Below are positions 1-8,200 of a DNA stretch of 30,912 nt, piece after piece. This stretch comes from an uncultured Bacteroidales bacterium (GTDB lineage: Bacteria; Bacteroidota; Bacteroidia; Bacteroidales; Bacteroidaceae). A program made the position numbers and the translations under genes. Below the pieces are notes generated by a model. The model had not been told where the DNA came from. It was given only the letters and a program-made list of their open reading frames with translations, and ran no database searches. Location: NCBI GenBank assembly GCA_902768605.1, contig CACXLY010000039.1, positions 1 to 30,912 of the forward strand, written 5' to 3'. Within the stretch, counting starts at the first letter, position 1. Each line of letters opens with the position of its first letter.

Positions 1-1764
1 GTGGATGACATCGTTGCCGAAGCAAAACAGTTCTACAACGAAAACAAGAACGACGCCGCCGAGCTCAGGAACTACGCAAAGGAACTCAAGGATAAGATCG
101 ACGCTGTCTTCTTTTACAGTATTCAAGTAAAGGCTCTCAAGGACACCTACGACATCTGCCGCAAGATGGAAGACAACGGCTGGTGGGGCACTACTCTGGA
201 AGATGCAGTCGTTGCTCTCGACACATGCTCTGTTCCCAGCCAGTGGACAGGCGTCCTCAACAATCTGCGCTACGCCCGCAAGGCTACCATTATGGAACGC
301 CACAAAGAGAACTACGTAGGTTGCGCTCCCGAGGCTGTGTCTGTGGATATGATTGCTGACGACATGCTCTACGGCGAGGCTCCCAAGTACTATTTATATA
401 ATGTAGGCGCAAAGAACTTCCTTGGCGGCGGCGAAGCTTGGGGTGCACACTTAGTTGTTGAATATGCCTCCAACCCGATGATGGTTATTCAGGCTTGTGA
501 GACCACCACTAACGACGAGGGTGCCACATTCTTCGATTCCGAAAAGCCAATTGAAGGCGCTTACTACATTGAGACCTACCGTCCGAACGGCGACTACGGC
601 GTAATGGACTTCATGGGCTGGAACGGCTTCATCGACTGCCCGATGAATAACAACCTCTGGGAAATCATCCCTGTTGAAGGCAAGACAAACGTTTACCATA
701 TCTGCCAGTATGGCCAGACCTTCCCGACTGACACCACCTACAATCAAACAGATGACGGCGTAGAGGAAATCATTACGGGCGGCGGCAAGAAGTACCTCGG
801 CTTGCGCGGCGACAACAACTTCGCTCCCTCTTACTACCTCATAGATACCGACTGTAAGACTCCCGAACTGGAGACCAACCAGTGGATGTTCATCTCTCGC
901 GAAGAGCTGCTTGGCCTCATCAAGACTGCCAACCAAAGCAATCCTGTTGACATGACCTTCCTCATCCAGAACCCAGGCTACGACCAGCGCCTCACCATCG
1001 ACGACTGGATGTTTACCAATGGTTCCGTATGGGGTCGTTACGACGATCACCCCAACTTCGTGCTCGAGTCTTACAACAGTCAGGAGTTCAGCAACTATCA
1101 GGATCTGTGGCCTACCGAAGAGGCTGAGGCTCTGCCCGCTGGTACTTACATGCTCACCGTTCAGGGTTACTACCGCGACGGCATTGAGGACGCACACATC
1201 AGGAAGGTGCTTGCCCACCAGCCGATTGTGCAGCGCGCTCTCATCTTCGCAACTCCTGAATTCATCCCAGAAGAAGGCCTCTCCGCTTCTGCACAAACAA
1301 TGCCTCTGATGCCTATCCACATCGAGTCTGGCAAGTATCCCGGCATCGGTTACTACATGGGCGGCATGCAAATGCCCGGCACATACCTCAACGACCAGGG
1401 ATTCGGCCCACAGCCCTACTCTGCTTGCAGCCAGGCTGCTGACGACTACTTCGGTGCAGGTCTCTACCAGAACACGCTCGTATTCTACATTCCTGAGGAC
1501 GACCCAGGCCACGTTAGCTTCGGTGTTTACAAAGCATACGACGAGAACACGCCCGGCGGTGACTGGATTGTTATGGACAACTGGCGCCTGAAGTACTATG
1601 GCGGCGAGATGCTCGATCCCGACGGCATCAAGGGCATCGAATCCGATGAGATCAAGACTGTCACCACAGCCAGCAAGGGCATCTACAACATGCTCGGCCA
1701 GCGCCTGAGCAAAGCTCAGAAGGGTGTCAACATCATCAACGGAAAGAAAGTCATCAAGAAGTAA
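1..1764 (+). CDS. Secreted Bacteroidales protein, 5'-truncated, with C-terminal sorting-like tail
   Basis: The reading frame is open from base 1 and its first residues are charged and helical (about 1-90) with no signal peptide, so the real start most likely lies to the left; the GTG at base 1 is only the first in-frame start. I do not recognise a catalytic family. Residues 315-540 look like a beta-sandwich with 'LPAGTYMLTVQGYYRDG' and a late 'WIVMDNWRLKYYGG', a pattern common in exported Bacteroidales proteins and suggestive of a galactose-binding-like fold. The last 30 residues follow the pattern GIYNMLGQR...GVNIINGKK, like the tails of two other proteins in this window, which suggests secretion and surface attachment. 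A strong terminator follows 25 bases after the stop. Function unknown; coding status is certain. Confidence 0.85.
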   Translation: MDDIVAEAKQFYNENKNDAAELRNYAKELKDKIDAVFFYSIQVKALKDTYDICRKMEDNGWWGTTLEDAVVALDTCSVPSQWTGVLNNLRYARKATIMERHKENYVGCAPEAVSVDMIADDMLYGEAPKYYLYNVGAKNFLGGGEAWGAHLVVEYASNPMMVIQACETTTNDEGATFFDSEKPIEGAYYIETYRPNGDYGVMDFMGWNGFIDCPMNNNLWEIIPVEGKTNVYHICQYGQTFPTDTTYNQTDDGVEEIITGGGKKYLGLRGDNNFAPSYYLIDTDCKTPELETNQWMFISREELLGLIKTANQSNPVDMTFLIQNPGYDQRLTIDDWMFTNGSVWGRYDDHPNFVLESYNSQEFSNYQDLWPTEEAEALPAGTYMLTVQGYYRDGIEDAHIRKVLAHQPIVQRALIFATPEFIPEEGLSASAQTMPLMPIHIESGKYPGIGYYMGGMQMPGTYLNDQGFGPQPYSACSQAADDYFGAGLYQNTLVFYIPEDDPGHVSFGVYKAYDENTPGGDWIVMDNWRLKYYGGEMLDPDGIKGIESDEIKTVTTASKGIYNMLGQRLSKAQKGVNIINGKKVIKK

Positions 1765-1788
1765 ACATCAGTTCACTTCAATATCCAA

Positions 1789-1822
1789 GCGGACCCGGCA
1801 ACATCGCCGGGCCCGCTTTTTT
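1789..1822 (+). terminator. Intrinsic terminator after the first gene
   Basis: GCGG-a-CCCGGC, loop AACATC, GCCGGG-c-CCGC, then six T (1817-1822). The stem is GC-rich with one internal 1x1 mismatch, and sits 25 bases after the stop codon at 1764. This is a textbook Rho-independent terminator for the upstream gene. Confidence 0.9.
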
Positions 1823-1843
1823 GTTTTACCCGCCCCGGCTGCA

Positions 1844-2063
1844 CATCATATCCGCTTTGGCAGGCCATCATATCTGCTTTGGCAGGCCATCATATCCATC
1901 TCAGCAGTACATCATGCCCATCTTAGCAGTACATCATGCCCATCTTAGCAGTATATCATGCCCATCTTCGCAGGCATAGTTGTTTGCTTGGTCGTGATGC
2001 AGCAATTGAATTATCATGATGTTGCAATTGCTTCGTCGCGATGCAGCAAAGACCTCCTCCTGC
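1844..2063. repeat. 22-bp tandem array, about ten units, in a gene-free stretch
   Basis: Six clear 22-bp units start at 1844, 1866, 1888, 1910, 1932 and 1954. Each begins CATCAT (TATCAT in the sixth) and ends in GCAGGC or GCAGTA; units four and five are identical. The same 22-base phase continues in more diverged units at 1976, 1998, 2020 and 2042, where alternating units resemble each other (TTGCTTGGTCGTGA and TTGCTTCGTCGCGA; TGCAGCAA twice, 44 bases apart). Because 22 is not a multiple of three, short open frames here are not likely to be protein. The 445-base gap 1765-2209 holds only the terminator, this array and the promoter at 2152. Confidence 0.85.
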
Positions 2064-2151
2064 AGGGTTCGGCAGCAGGACGTATCGCAACGGGGTTTCC
2101 GAAACGCTGCTCGCAATATCGAGACGTTTTGACAAGAAAATGCCCATATAG

Positions 2152-2183
2152 CTTGCAGATTGGCAAAAAAAGTCGTACCTTTA
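2152..2183 (+). promoter_or_regulatory. Bacteroidetes-type promoter of the GH127 cluster
   Basis: CTTG (2152-2155), 20 bases, then TACCTTTA (2176-2183), close to the Bacteroidetes consensus TTTG-N(19-21)-TAnnTTTG. Expected transcript start is near 2190, leaving a leader of about 20 bases before the ATG at 2210. The core GTCGTACCTTT plus CACGCGAAAT recurs at 22632-22653 before the aminotransferase gene. Confidence 0.7.
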
Positions 2184-2209
2184 CACGCGAAATTTAACAA
2201 TTTAACACG

Positions 2210-4234
2210 ATGAATGCTAAAAATGCCCTCTTTCTGGCAGCTGTGATGCTGCATTTGCCGCTCTCGGCACAAGAATCGCGCATGGTGACGCCCGACGAAA
2301 TCAAGGCCACCGCCACGCTCTACGTCAACAACCGGGCTCCGCTGCCCGCCAACCCCTTCATCAAACTGGCTCCCGCGGCCGTCACACCCCGCGGATGGGT
2401 GGGCGAGATGCTCCTGAGGCAGAAGAACGGACTGAGCGGACAGCTCGGAGAAATCAGCGACTGGCTCGACAAGAAGGGCAACGCGTGGCTCGAACCCGGC
2501 GGCAGCCACGGCTGGGAAGAAGTGCCGTACTGGCTCCGCGGCTACGCCAACCTCGCTTACATCTTGAACGACAAGGCGTTGCTCGACGAGACGAAGTTCT
2601 GGATTGAAGGCATCCTGCGCAGCAGTCAGGCAGACGGCTTCCTCGGCCCCGTCAACGAGAACAAGGACGGACGCCGCGAGCTGTGGGCAAACATGCTGGC
2701 GCTGCAAATTCTGCAGGACTACTACGAATGGTGCGGCGACGAGCGCGTGCTGCCCGTCCTCACGGCCTACTACAAATGGCAGCTCCAGTACCCCGACGAG
2801 AAGTTCCTGCGCGACTACTGGGAGAACAGCCGCGGCGGCGACAACCTGCTCTCCGTCATCTGGCTCTACAACCGCACGGGCGAGGCCTTCCTGCTCGACC
2901 TTGCCGGGAAGATACACCGCTGCACGGCCAACTGGATGCAGGAAAGCGGCCTGCCCAACTGGCACAACGTCAACGTGGCCGAGTGCTTCCGCGAGCCGGC
3001 GACATGGTATTTGGTGAGCGGCGACAAGGCTGCCCTCAAGGCCACATACAACGACTACCACCTCATCCGCCGCATCTACGGACAGGTGCCGGGAGGCATG
3101 TTCGGCTCGGACGAGAACTGCCGCCACGGCTACATCGACCCCAGACAGGGTACCGAGACATGCGGCTTCGTCGAGCAGATGCTCTCCGACGAGATACTCA
3201 TGGCACAGACGGGCGACCTGCTCTGGATGGAAAACCTCGAGGACGTGGCCTTCAACGACTACCCCGCTGCCCTCACCGAGGACATGCGGGCGCTGCGCTA
3301 CCTCACCTGCCCCAACCAGGTGCAGGCCGACTCGAACAATCATAACCCGGGCGTCGACAACGGCGGTCCGTTCTTTTGCATGAACCCCTTCAGCTCGCGT
3401 TGCTGCCAGCACAACCACGCGATGGGCTGGCCCTACTACGCCGAGAACATGGTGCTGGCCAGTGCCGACGGCGGCGCTGCGCTTCTCATCTACGGCGACT
3501 GCACGGCAAAGCTCAAGGTGGCTGACGGACAGGAAGTCGTGCTCGACGAACAGACACAATACCCCTTCAGCGAGGACATCAAGCTGACCGTCTCCGGCCT
3601 CAAGAAGAAGACAGCTGCGACATTCCCCCTCTACCTCCGCATCCCCACGTGGACCGAGGGCGCACACGTTGCGGTGAACGGCAAGACGGTTGACTGCAAG
3701 GTCCGCAGCGGCCTGCTCCGCATCAACCGCGAGTGGGCGAACGGCGACGAGGTGACACTCTTCTTCCCCATGCGCCTCACCAAGCGCGTCTGGGCACTCA
3801 ACAAGAACTCCGTCTCCATCAACTACGGACCGCTCACCATGAGCCTCAAGATAAAGGAACGCTACGACGAGAAGGACAGCCGCAAGACTGCCATCGGCGA
3901 CTCGCACTGGCAGGCAACAGCCGACCCGAGCAAGTGGCCGACGTATGAGATTTATGCCGACTCGCCCTGGAACTACGCCCTGTGCAGCAACCTCGACGGC
4001 ATGAAGGTCGAGTTCGGCACGTGGCCCGCAAACAACTATCCCTGGAGCCACGCAGGCACACCCATCACCATCAAGGCAAAGGGCGCCCGCGTGGAAGGCT
4101 GGGGCATGGACAAGACCGGCCTCTGCCAGATACTGCCCGACGCCGACGCACCCCGCGGCAACATGGAAGACATCACGCTCATCCCCATGGGTGCCGCAAG
4201 GCTGCGCATCTCGGCCTTCCCGCCGATGAGATAG
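2210..4234 (+). CDS. GH127-type (DUF1680) beta-L-arabinofuranosidase, exported
   Basis: Predicted to release terminal beta-L-arabinofuranose from plant glycans or arabinosylated glycoproteins. Signal peptide at about 1-20 (cut after LPLSA). The rest is the DUF1680 (alpha/alpha)6-barrel with C-terminal beta domains, 674 residues, a normal length. Against the characterised bifidobacterial enzyme HypBA1 I can place the zinc-thiolate centre: E316 and C318 in 'TETCGF', and the paired C398-C399 in 'SSRCCQHNH', where the first of the pair would be the nucleophile; E302 in 'GSDEN' fits the acid/base residue. It is the first gene after a promoter and is followed 78 bases on by the DUF4965 lipoprotein gene, in a cluster with a GPH transporter and GH43. 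GH146, a sister family with the same fold and cysteines, is a real alternative. Family call is firm; exact substrate is inference. Confidence 0.9.
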   Translation: MNAKNALFLAAVMLHLPLSAQESRMVTPDEIKATATLYVNNRAPLPANPFIKLAPAAVTPRGWVGEMLLRQKNGLSGQLGEISDWLDKKGNAWLEPGGSHGWEEVPYWLRGYANLAYILNDKALLDETKFWIEGILRSSQADGFLGPVNENKDGRRELWANMLALQILQDYYEWCGDERVLPVLTAYYKWQLQYPDEKFLRDYWENSRGGDNLLSVIWLYNRTGEAFLLDLAGKIHRCTANWMQESGLPNWHNVNVAECFREPATWYLVSGDKAALKATYNDYHLIRRIYGQVPGGMFGSDENCRHGYIDPRQGTETCGFVEQMLSDEILMAQTGDLLWMENLEDVAFNDYPAALTEDMRALRYLTCPNQVQADSNNHNPGVDNGGPFFCMNPFSSRCCQHNHAMGWPYYAENMVLASADGGAALLIYGDCTAKLKVADGQEVVLDEQTQYPFSEDIKLTVSGLKKKTAATFPLYLRIPTWTEGAHVAVNGKTVDCKVRSGLLRINREWANGDEVTLFFPMRLTKRVWALNKNSVSINYGPLTMSLKIKERYDEKDSRKTAIGDSHWQATADPSKWPTYEIYADSPWNYALCSNLDGMKVEFGTWPANNYPWSHAGTPITIKAKGARVEGWGMDKTGLCQILPDADAPRGNMEDITLIPMGAARLRISAFPPMR

Positions 4235-4258
4235 CCCCCCTGCCCCCTTCTTTAGGGG

Positions 4259-4312
4259 GAGAATGAATTATAAATTGTGAATTATGCATTATGAATTAAA
4301 ATATTATCCTTT
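4259..4312. repeat. AT-rich low-complexity intergenic repeat
   Basis: Tandem variants of ATTATGAATT/ATAAATTGTG between the GH127 and DUF4965 genes. It is preceded by CCCCC-TTCTTTA-GGGGG (from about 4243), a short hairpin without a T run. The same AATTATGAATTA word family recurs near 22556-22630, 23880-23975 and 27531-27677. Confidence 0.7.
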
Positions 4313-6736
4313 ATGAGAAAACTATTCCTATCCGCGCTCATGGCAGTAGCTGTCACCGCGTGCACCAAGACAAACGACGTCTTCAAACCCTACACAGAGA
4401 CCGACCTGCGGCTCCCCTCTGTTCCCCTGATTGTCAACGACCCCTACTTCTCCATCTGGAGCCCTTACGACAAACTCACCGACGGCACGACACGCCACTG
4501 GACAAACGACGAGAAGCCAATCCTCGGCCTGCTCACCGTGGACGGCACCACCTATCGCTTCATGGGCGCACAGCAGGAGTATGTCCTCTCTGCCATTGCC
4601 CCTATGTCGGATGAAGAAGCATGGGAAGGCAAAGTGAACCGCGACACACAGAAAGGCGAAAGCTGGACTGCACCCACCTACGACGACAGTAACTGGCGGA
4701 CGGAAAGCGCTGCATGGGGTAGCGAAGGCGACAACATCCGCAGCCGCTGGGGACGCCAGGGCAGCGACATCTACATCCGTCGCAACGTCGACCTCAGCGA
4801 TGCCGACCTCCGGGAAGACCTCTACCTCAAGTACAGCCACGACGATGTGTTCGAGCTCTACGTGAACGGCACCAAGGTTGCCGATACGGGCGAGACATGG
4901 CGCAACGGCATTGTGCTCCACCTCGACGGCGACCTGAAGAACCTCCTGCAACCCGGCAGCAACACGATTGCCGCCCACTGCCACAACACGACTGGCGGTG
5001 CCTACGCAGACTTCGGCCTCTTCAAGAACACAAAGCCCAAAGGTCCGGACATCAAGCTTGCCGAGCAGAAGAGCGTGGACGTGCTTGCCACGAACACCTA
5101 CTACACCTTCGCCTGCGGCCCTGTTGAACTCGACCTCGTCTTCACCGCACCGATGCTCATCGACGACCTCGACCTCATCTCCACCCCCATCAACTATGTT
5201 TCCTATCAGGTAAGGGCAACCGACGGTGCCAAGCACGATGTGCAAATCAGCTTCACCGCCAGTCCGCTGCTTGCCGTCAATAAGGCTTCGCAGAAGACCG
5301 TCACCGAGCTGGGCGATGCCGACGGCGTACACTACGTCCGCACCGGCACCATCGAGCAACCCATTCTTGCCAAGGTGGGCGACGGCATCTGCATCGACTG
5401 GGGCTACTTCTACATGCCCGCCATCAACGGCGAGGTTTCGGTGGAGGACGAGGGACGCGTACTTGCCTACACCCACGACTTCGGCTCCGTCGACAAGGCC
5501 AGCAGCTTCATGATGATGGGCTACGACGAGATAGAGGACATCGAATACTTCTACCATCGCTACAAAGGCTATTGGGCTCACGGTGGCAACGTCACTATCT
5601 GCCAGGCCTTCAAGAGTCTGGAAAGCAACTACGCCAGCATCATGGATCGCTGCCGCAAGTTCGACAAGATGATTTACGACGACGGCATGAAGGCGGGCGG
5701 CAAGGAGTATGCCGAGATACTCTCCGGCTCCTACCGCCACGTAATGGCTGCCCACAAGCTCTTCGAGGACAAGGACGGCAACCTGCTTTGGTTCTCCAAG
5801 GAGAACAACTCCAACGGCTGCGTCAATACTGTCGACCTCACCTACCCCGAAGCTCCTCTCTTCCTTGTTTACAACCCCGAACTGCAGAAGGCCATGATGA
5901 CGTCTATCTTCGACTATAGCCTCTCGGGACGTTGGACCAAGCCCTTCGCCGCACACGACCTCGGCACATATCCCAAAGCTAATGGACAGGTCTATGGCGG
6001 CGACATGCCGCTCGAGGAAGCCGGCAACATGATTACCCTCGCTGCCACCATCTGCATGCTGGAGAACAAGACATCATACGTCGAGAAGTACTGGGAAATC
6101 ATAACGACGTGGGCTGACTATCTCGTGGAGAACGGCCTCCATCCCGCCAACCAGCTCTGCACCGACGACTTCGCAGGCCATTGGGCAGGCAACTGTAACC
6201 TCGCCATCAAAGCCATCATGGGCGTGGCAGGATATGCCGAAATCGCCAAGATGATGGGCAAGGACGACGTTTACGCCAAGTACAACGCCAAGGCAAAGGA
6301 AATGGCTGCCGCATGGGAAAAGGAAACAAAGGTGGAGGACCACTACGAGCTGGCTTACGGCGCTGGAGTCGACACATGGAGCCAGAAGTACAACATGGTT
6401 TGGGACAAGCTCTGGAAGACCGGCATCATTCCCAACAATGCCATGCAGACCGAGGTGAAGTACTACCTGAAGAAGCAGAACAAGTACGGCCTGCCGCTCG
6501 ACGTCCGCAAGGACTACACGAAGAGCGACTGGATCATGTGGTCGGCTGCAATGGCAGACAACGATGAGGACTTCAAAGCATTCGTCACGCCTCTCTACAA
6601 GTACATCAACGAGACCCCGAGCCGCGTGCCCATCTCCGACTGGCACGACACGAAGACCGGCCGCATGGTCGGCTTCAAGGCTCGCTCCGTCATCGGCGGC
6701 TACTGGATGAAGGTGCTGGCAGATAAAATGAAATAA
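4313..6736 (+). CDS. DUF4964/DUF5127/DUF4965/DUF1793 'glutaminase A-like' lipoprotein
   Basis: Lipoprotein: the signal ends in the lipobox VTAC with C17 as the lipidated residue. The N-terminal strip 'LPSVPLIVNDPYFSIWS' is DUF4964. Residues about 95-225 form an extra beta-sandwich ('YDDSNWR...YIRRNVDL...VFELYVNGTKV...GSNTIAAHCHN') that reads like a GH2-type sugar-binding jelly roll. DUF5127 follows at about 235-465, and DUF4965/DUF1793, a helical barrel, at about 470-805 with the family signatures DLTYPEAPLFLVYNP and GGDMPLEEAGNM. The family is named for fungal glutaminase GtaA, but Bacteroidetes members sit in glycan-degradation loci, as here, so a glycosidase-like role is plausible. Family call firm; activity unknown. 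The next gene starts 67 bases downstream, after a large palindrome. Confidence 0.88.
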   Translation: MRKLFLSALMAVAVTACTKTNDVFKPYTETDLRLPSVPLIVNDPYFSIWSPYDKLTDGTTRHWTNDEKPILGLLTVDGTTYRFMGAQQEYVLSAIAPMSDEEAWEGKVNRDTQKGESWTAPTYDDSNWRTESAAWGSEGDNIRSRWGRQGSDIYIRRNVDLSDADLREDLYLKYSHDDVFELYVNGTKVADTGETWRNGIVLHLDGDLKNLLQPGSNTIAAHCHNTTGGAYADFGLFKNTKPKGPDIKLAEQKSVDVLATNTYYTFACGPVELDLVFTAPMLIDDLDLISTPINYVSYQVRATDGAKHDVQISFTASPLLAVNKASQKTVTELGDADGVHYVRTGTIEQPILAKVGDGICIDWGYFYMPAINGEVSVEDEGRVLAYTHDFGSVDKASSFMMMGYDEIEDIEYFYHRYKGYWAHGGNVTICQAFKSLESNYASIMDRCRKFDKMIYDDGMKAGGKEYAEILSGSYRHVMAAHKLFEDKDGNLLWFSKENNSNGCVNTVDLTYPEAPLFLVYNPELQKAMMTSIFDYSLSGRWTKPFAAHDLGTYPKANGQVYGGDMPLEEAGNMITLAATICMLENKTSYVEKYWEIITTWADYLVENGLHPANQLCTDDFAGHWAGNCNLAIKAIMGVAGYAEIAKMMGKDDVYAKYNAKAKEMAAAWEKETKVEDHYELAYGAGVDTWSQKYNMVWDKLWKTGIIPNNAMQTEVKYYLKKQNKYGLPLDVRKDYTKSDWIMWSAAMADNDEDFKAFVTPLYKYINETPSRVPISDWHDTKTGRMVGFKARSVIGGYWMKVLADKMK

Positions 6737-6743
6737 TTCAACA

Positions 6744-6783
6744 ATTAACGTTAACCGTCACGCTGTTGACGGTTAACGTTAAT
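6744..6783. promoter_or_regulatory. Perfect 17-bp inverted repeat before the transporter gene
   Basis: ATTAACGTTAACCGTCA (6744-6760), a 6-base centre CGCTGT, then its exact complement TGACGGTTAACGTTAAT (6767-6783). The repeat lies 8 bases after the DUF4965 stop and 20 bases before the transporter ATG. It could be an operator for a dimeric repressor, an mRNA-processing or stability hairpin, or a terminator. No T run follows on either strand (the plus side reads ATTATTAATAA), so a classic terminator is less likely. Confidence 0.75.
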
Positions 6784-6803
6784 ATTATTAATAACACGAT
6801 ACC

Positions 6804-8198
6804 ATGGAAACATCGGAAAAGGCAGGCTTCTATCGCCTTTCGTGGTTGCAGCGCATAGGATACGGTTCAGGAGATTTGGCACAAAACCTTATCTTCCAAA
6901 CTGTAGCATGTTACCTGATGCTGTACCTTACGACCGTATTGAAAATCAATCCCGCTTTCGTTAGTGGATTGATTCTATCGGTTCGACTCATTGACTGCTT
7001 CTGGAGTCCTATCGTCGGACGATACATCGACAATCGCAATCCCAAGATAGGCAAGTATCGTGCTTACCTTCTTTATGGCGGTATTCCTCTTACCATTGCC
7101 GCTTGCCTGTTGATGCTGCCTCAAGCAGCCACATGGTCCATGAGCATGAAGATTGTCTATGCGACAGTCAGCTATACCGTGCTGAGCATGATTTACTCGG
7201 TGGTGAACATTCCGTATGGTTCTATTATGGCAAGCATGACGCGTGACAATGATGAAGTACTCAAGCTCACATCCACACGCATGGTCTGCGCCAACATCGG
7301 TCAGATAGTTGTTCAGGCAGGTTTTCCAATTGGACTCGCCATCGCCGGCCATACTGTAATCGATTGGAATCAGGCAACATTCATGGCGATTGGCACTATT
7401 CCTGCCTTTGTTATCTTGCCTTCTCTGCCAATGTTAAAGAGGCTCGTGGGTAAGAAGGGACTTTACTATCTGCTACTCTCGATTGGCTTTATTGGATTTG
7501 TCATTCTGTACTCTGTTGGAAAATTCTTGGATGTCGAGAGTTGCAACACACTCATTCAGTCAGCAAAAGTTATGACTGGCGTCGGGCTCCTTGTAGGCTC
7601 TTTGATGTGGGCGCTTGTGCCTGAAGTCATCACAGAAGCTGAATATCGTACGGGCAACAGACCGGCAGCCACAGTGAATGCCCTTGCAGGTGTTGCTTTC
7701 AAGGCTGGCTTCTCAATAGCAGGTTGGATTACACCATTGGTAATGGGCATGATAGGCTTCAATCTGGCGAGCGAGCAATCTGCTTTGCCAATAAATCCTA
7801 AAGCATGGTTCACCGTGACATGTATCTTCGCCATCGTTGGTTTCTTCCTCTTGCTTCTTTGCTTCCTCGGTTGTAAAGAAAGGATTGCAACTACGCCCGA
7901 GAAACCTGTCACATTTGGCGAAATGTTTGCTGAGTTCAAGGCCAACAAATGCCTTCAACTGGTACTTAGCATCTTCGTCGTAGTTTTCCTCGCATCATTC
8001 ATTAGCGCTCCAGTAAACGCTTATTATACTAAACTGAACGAATACTCACCAACCGCACAGAATGCCATCTTGTGGTTTACCTGCATCATCCCAGCCATAC
8101 TTCTCATTGTCGTAGGATACCTTATTTATAAGTACCCGCTAACAGATGAGAGACTCGACGAAATAAATAAAGAAATAGAAGAAAGAAGTCAACGCTAA
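6804..8198 (+). CDS. GPH/MelB-type sugar:cation symporter (MFS)
   Basis: Inner-membrane importer with about twelve hydrophobic segments over 464 residues, the usual family length. Family signatures: 'RIGYGSGDLAQN' near the N terminus, where D24 matches the MelB galactoside-binding Asp19; 'RLIDCFWSPIVGRYID' at 61-76; and 'GKYRAYLLYGG'. MelB has two Asp in the RxxDxxxD cation site (Asp55 and Asp59); here the first is kept (D64) and the second is serine (S68), so the coupling ion or stoichiometry may differ. The gene is visibly less GC-rich than its neighbours (sample lines 43-53% against about 63-67%). The GH43 start follows the stop by 2 bases, so the two are very probably co-translated; the likely cargo is a sugar released by the neighbouring glycosidases. 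Confidence 0.92.
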   Translation: METSEKAGFYRLSWLQRIGYGSGDLAQNLIFQTVACYLMLYLTTVLKINPAFVSGLILSVRLIDCFWSPIVGRYIDNRNPKIGKYRAYLLYGGIPLTIAACLLMLPQAATWSMSMKIVYATVSYTVLSMIYSVVNIPYGSIMASMTRDNDEVLKLTSTRMVCANIGQIVVQAGFPIGLAIAGHTVIDWNQATFMAIGTIPAFVILPSLPMLKRLVGKKGLYYLLLSIGFIGFVILYSVGKFLDVESCNTLIQSAKVMTGVGLLVGSLMWALVPEVITEAEYRTGNRPAATVNALAGVAFKAGFSIAGWITPLVMGMIGFNLASEQSALPINPKAWFTVTCIFAIVGFFLLLLCFLGCKERIATTPEKPVTFGEMFAEFKANKCLQLVLSIFVVVFLASFISAPVNAYYTKLNEYSPTAQNAILWFTCIIPAILLIVVGYLIYKYPLTDERLDEINKEIEERSQR

Positions 8199-8200
8199 CT

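Noticed and set aside
1844..2063. CRISPR array reading of the tandem repeat
   Set aside because: The units are directly adjacent with no unique spacers and no cas genes are near; it is a plain 22-bp tandem repeat.
1934..4051. 705-residue open frame on the minus strand opposite the GH127 gene
   Set aside because: It is antisense to a clear GH127 enzyme, is rich in Val/Ala/Leu/Gly without domain motifs, and exists because the GC-rich codon pattern of the sense gene removes stops. Its 3' end also runs into the 22-bp array.
4243..4260. CCCCC-TTCTTTA-GGGGG hairpin as a terminator after GH127
   Set aside because: The stem is only five pairs with no T run, and the next gene is co-directional and close; similar C/G-rich remnants occur near 9230 and 22676, so it is more likely a repeat fragment.
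4328..5956. 542-residue minus-strand frame opposite the DUF4965 gene
   Set aside because: Antisense shadow with Val/Glu/Ala-rich composition and no signal, domain or promoter.
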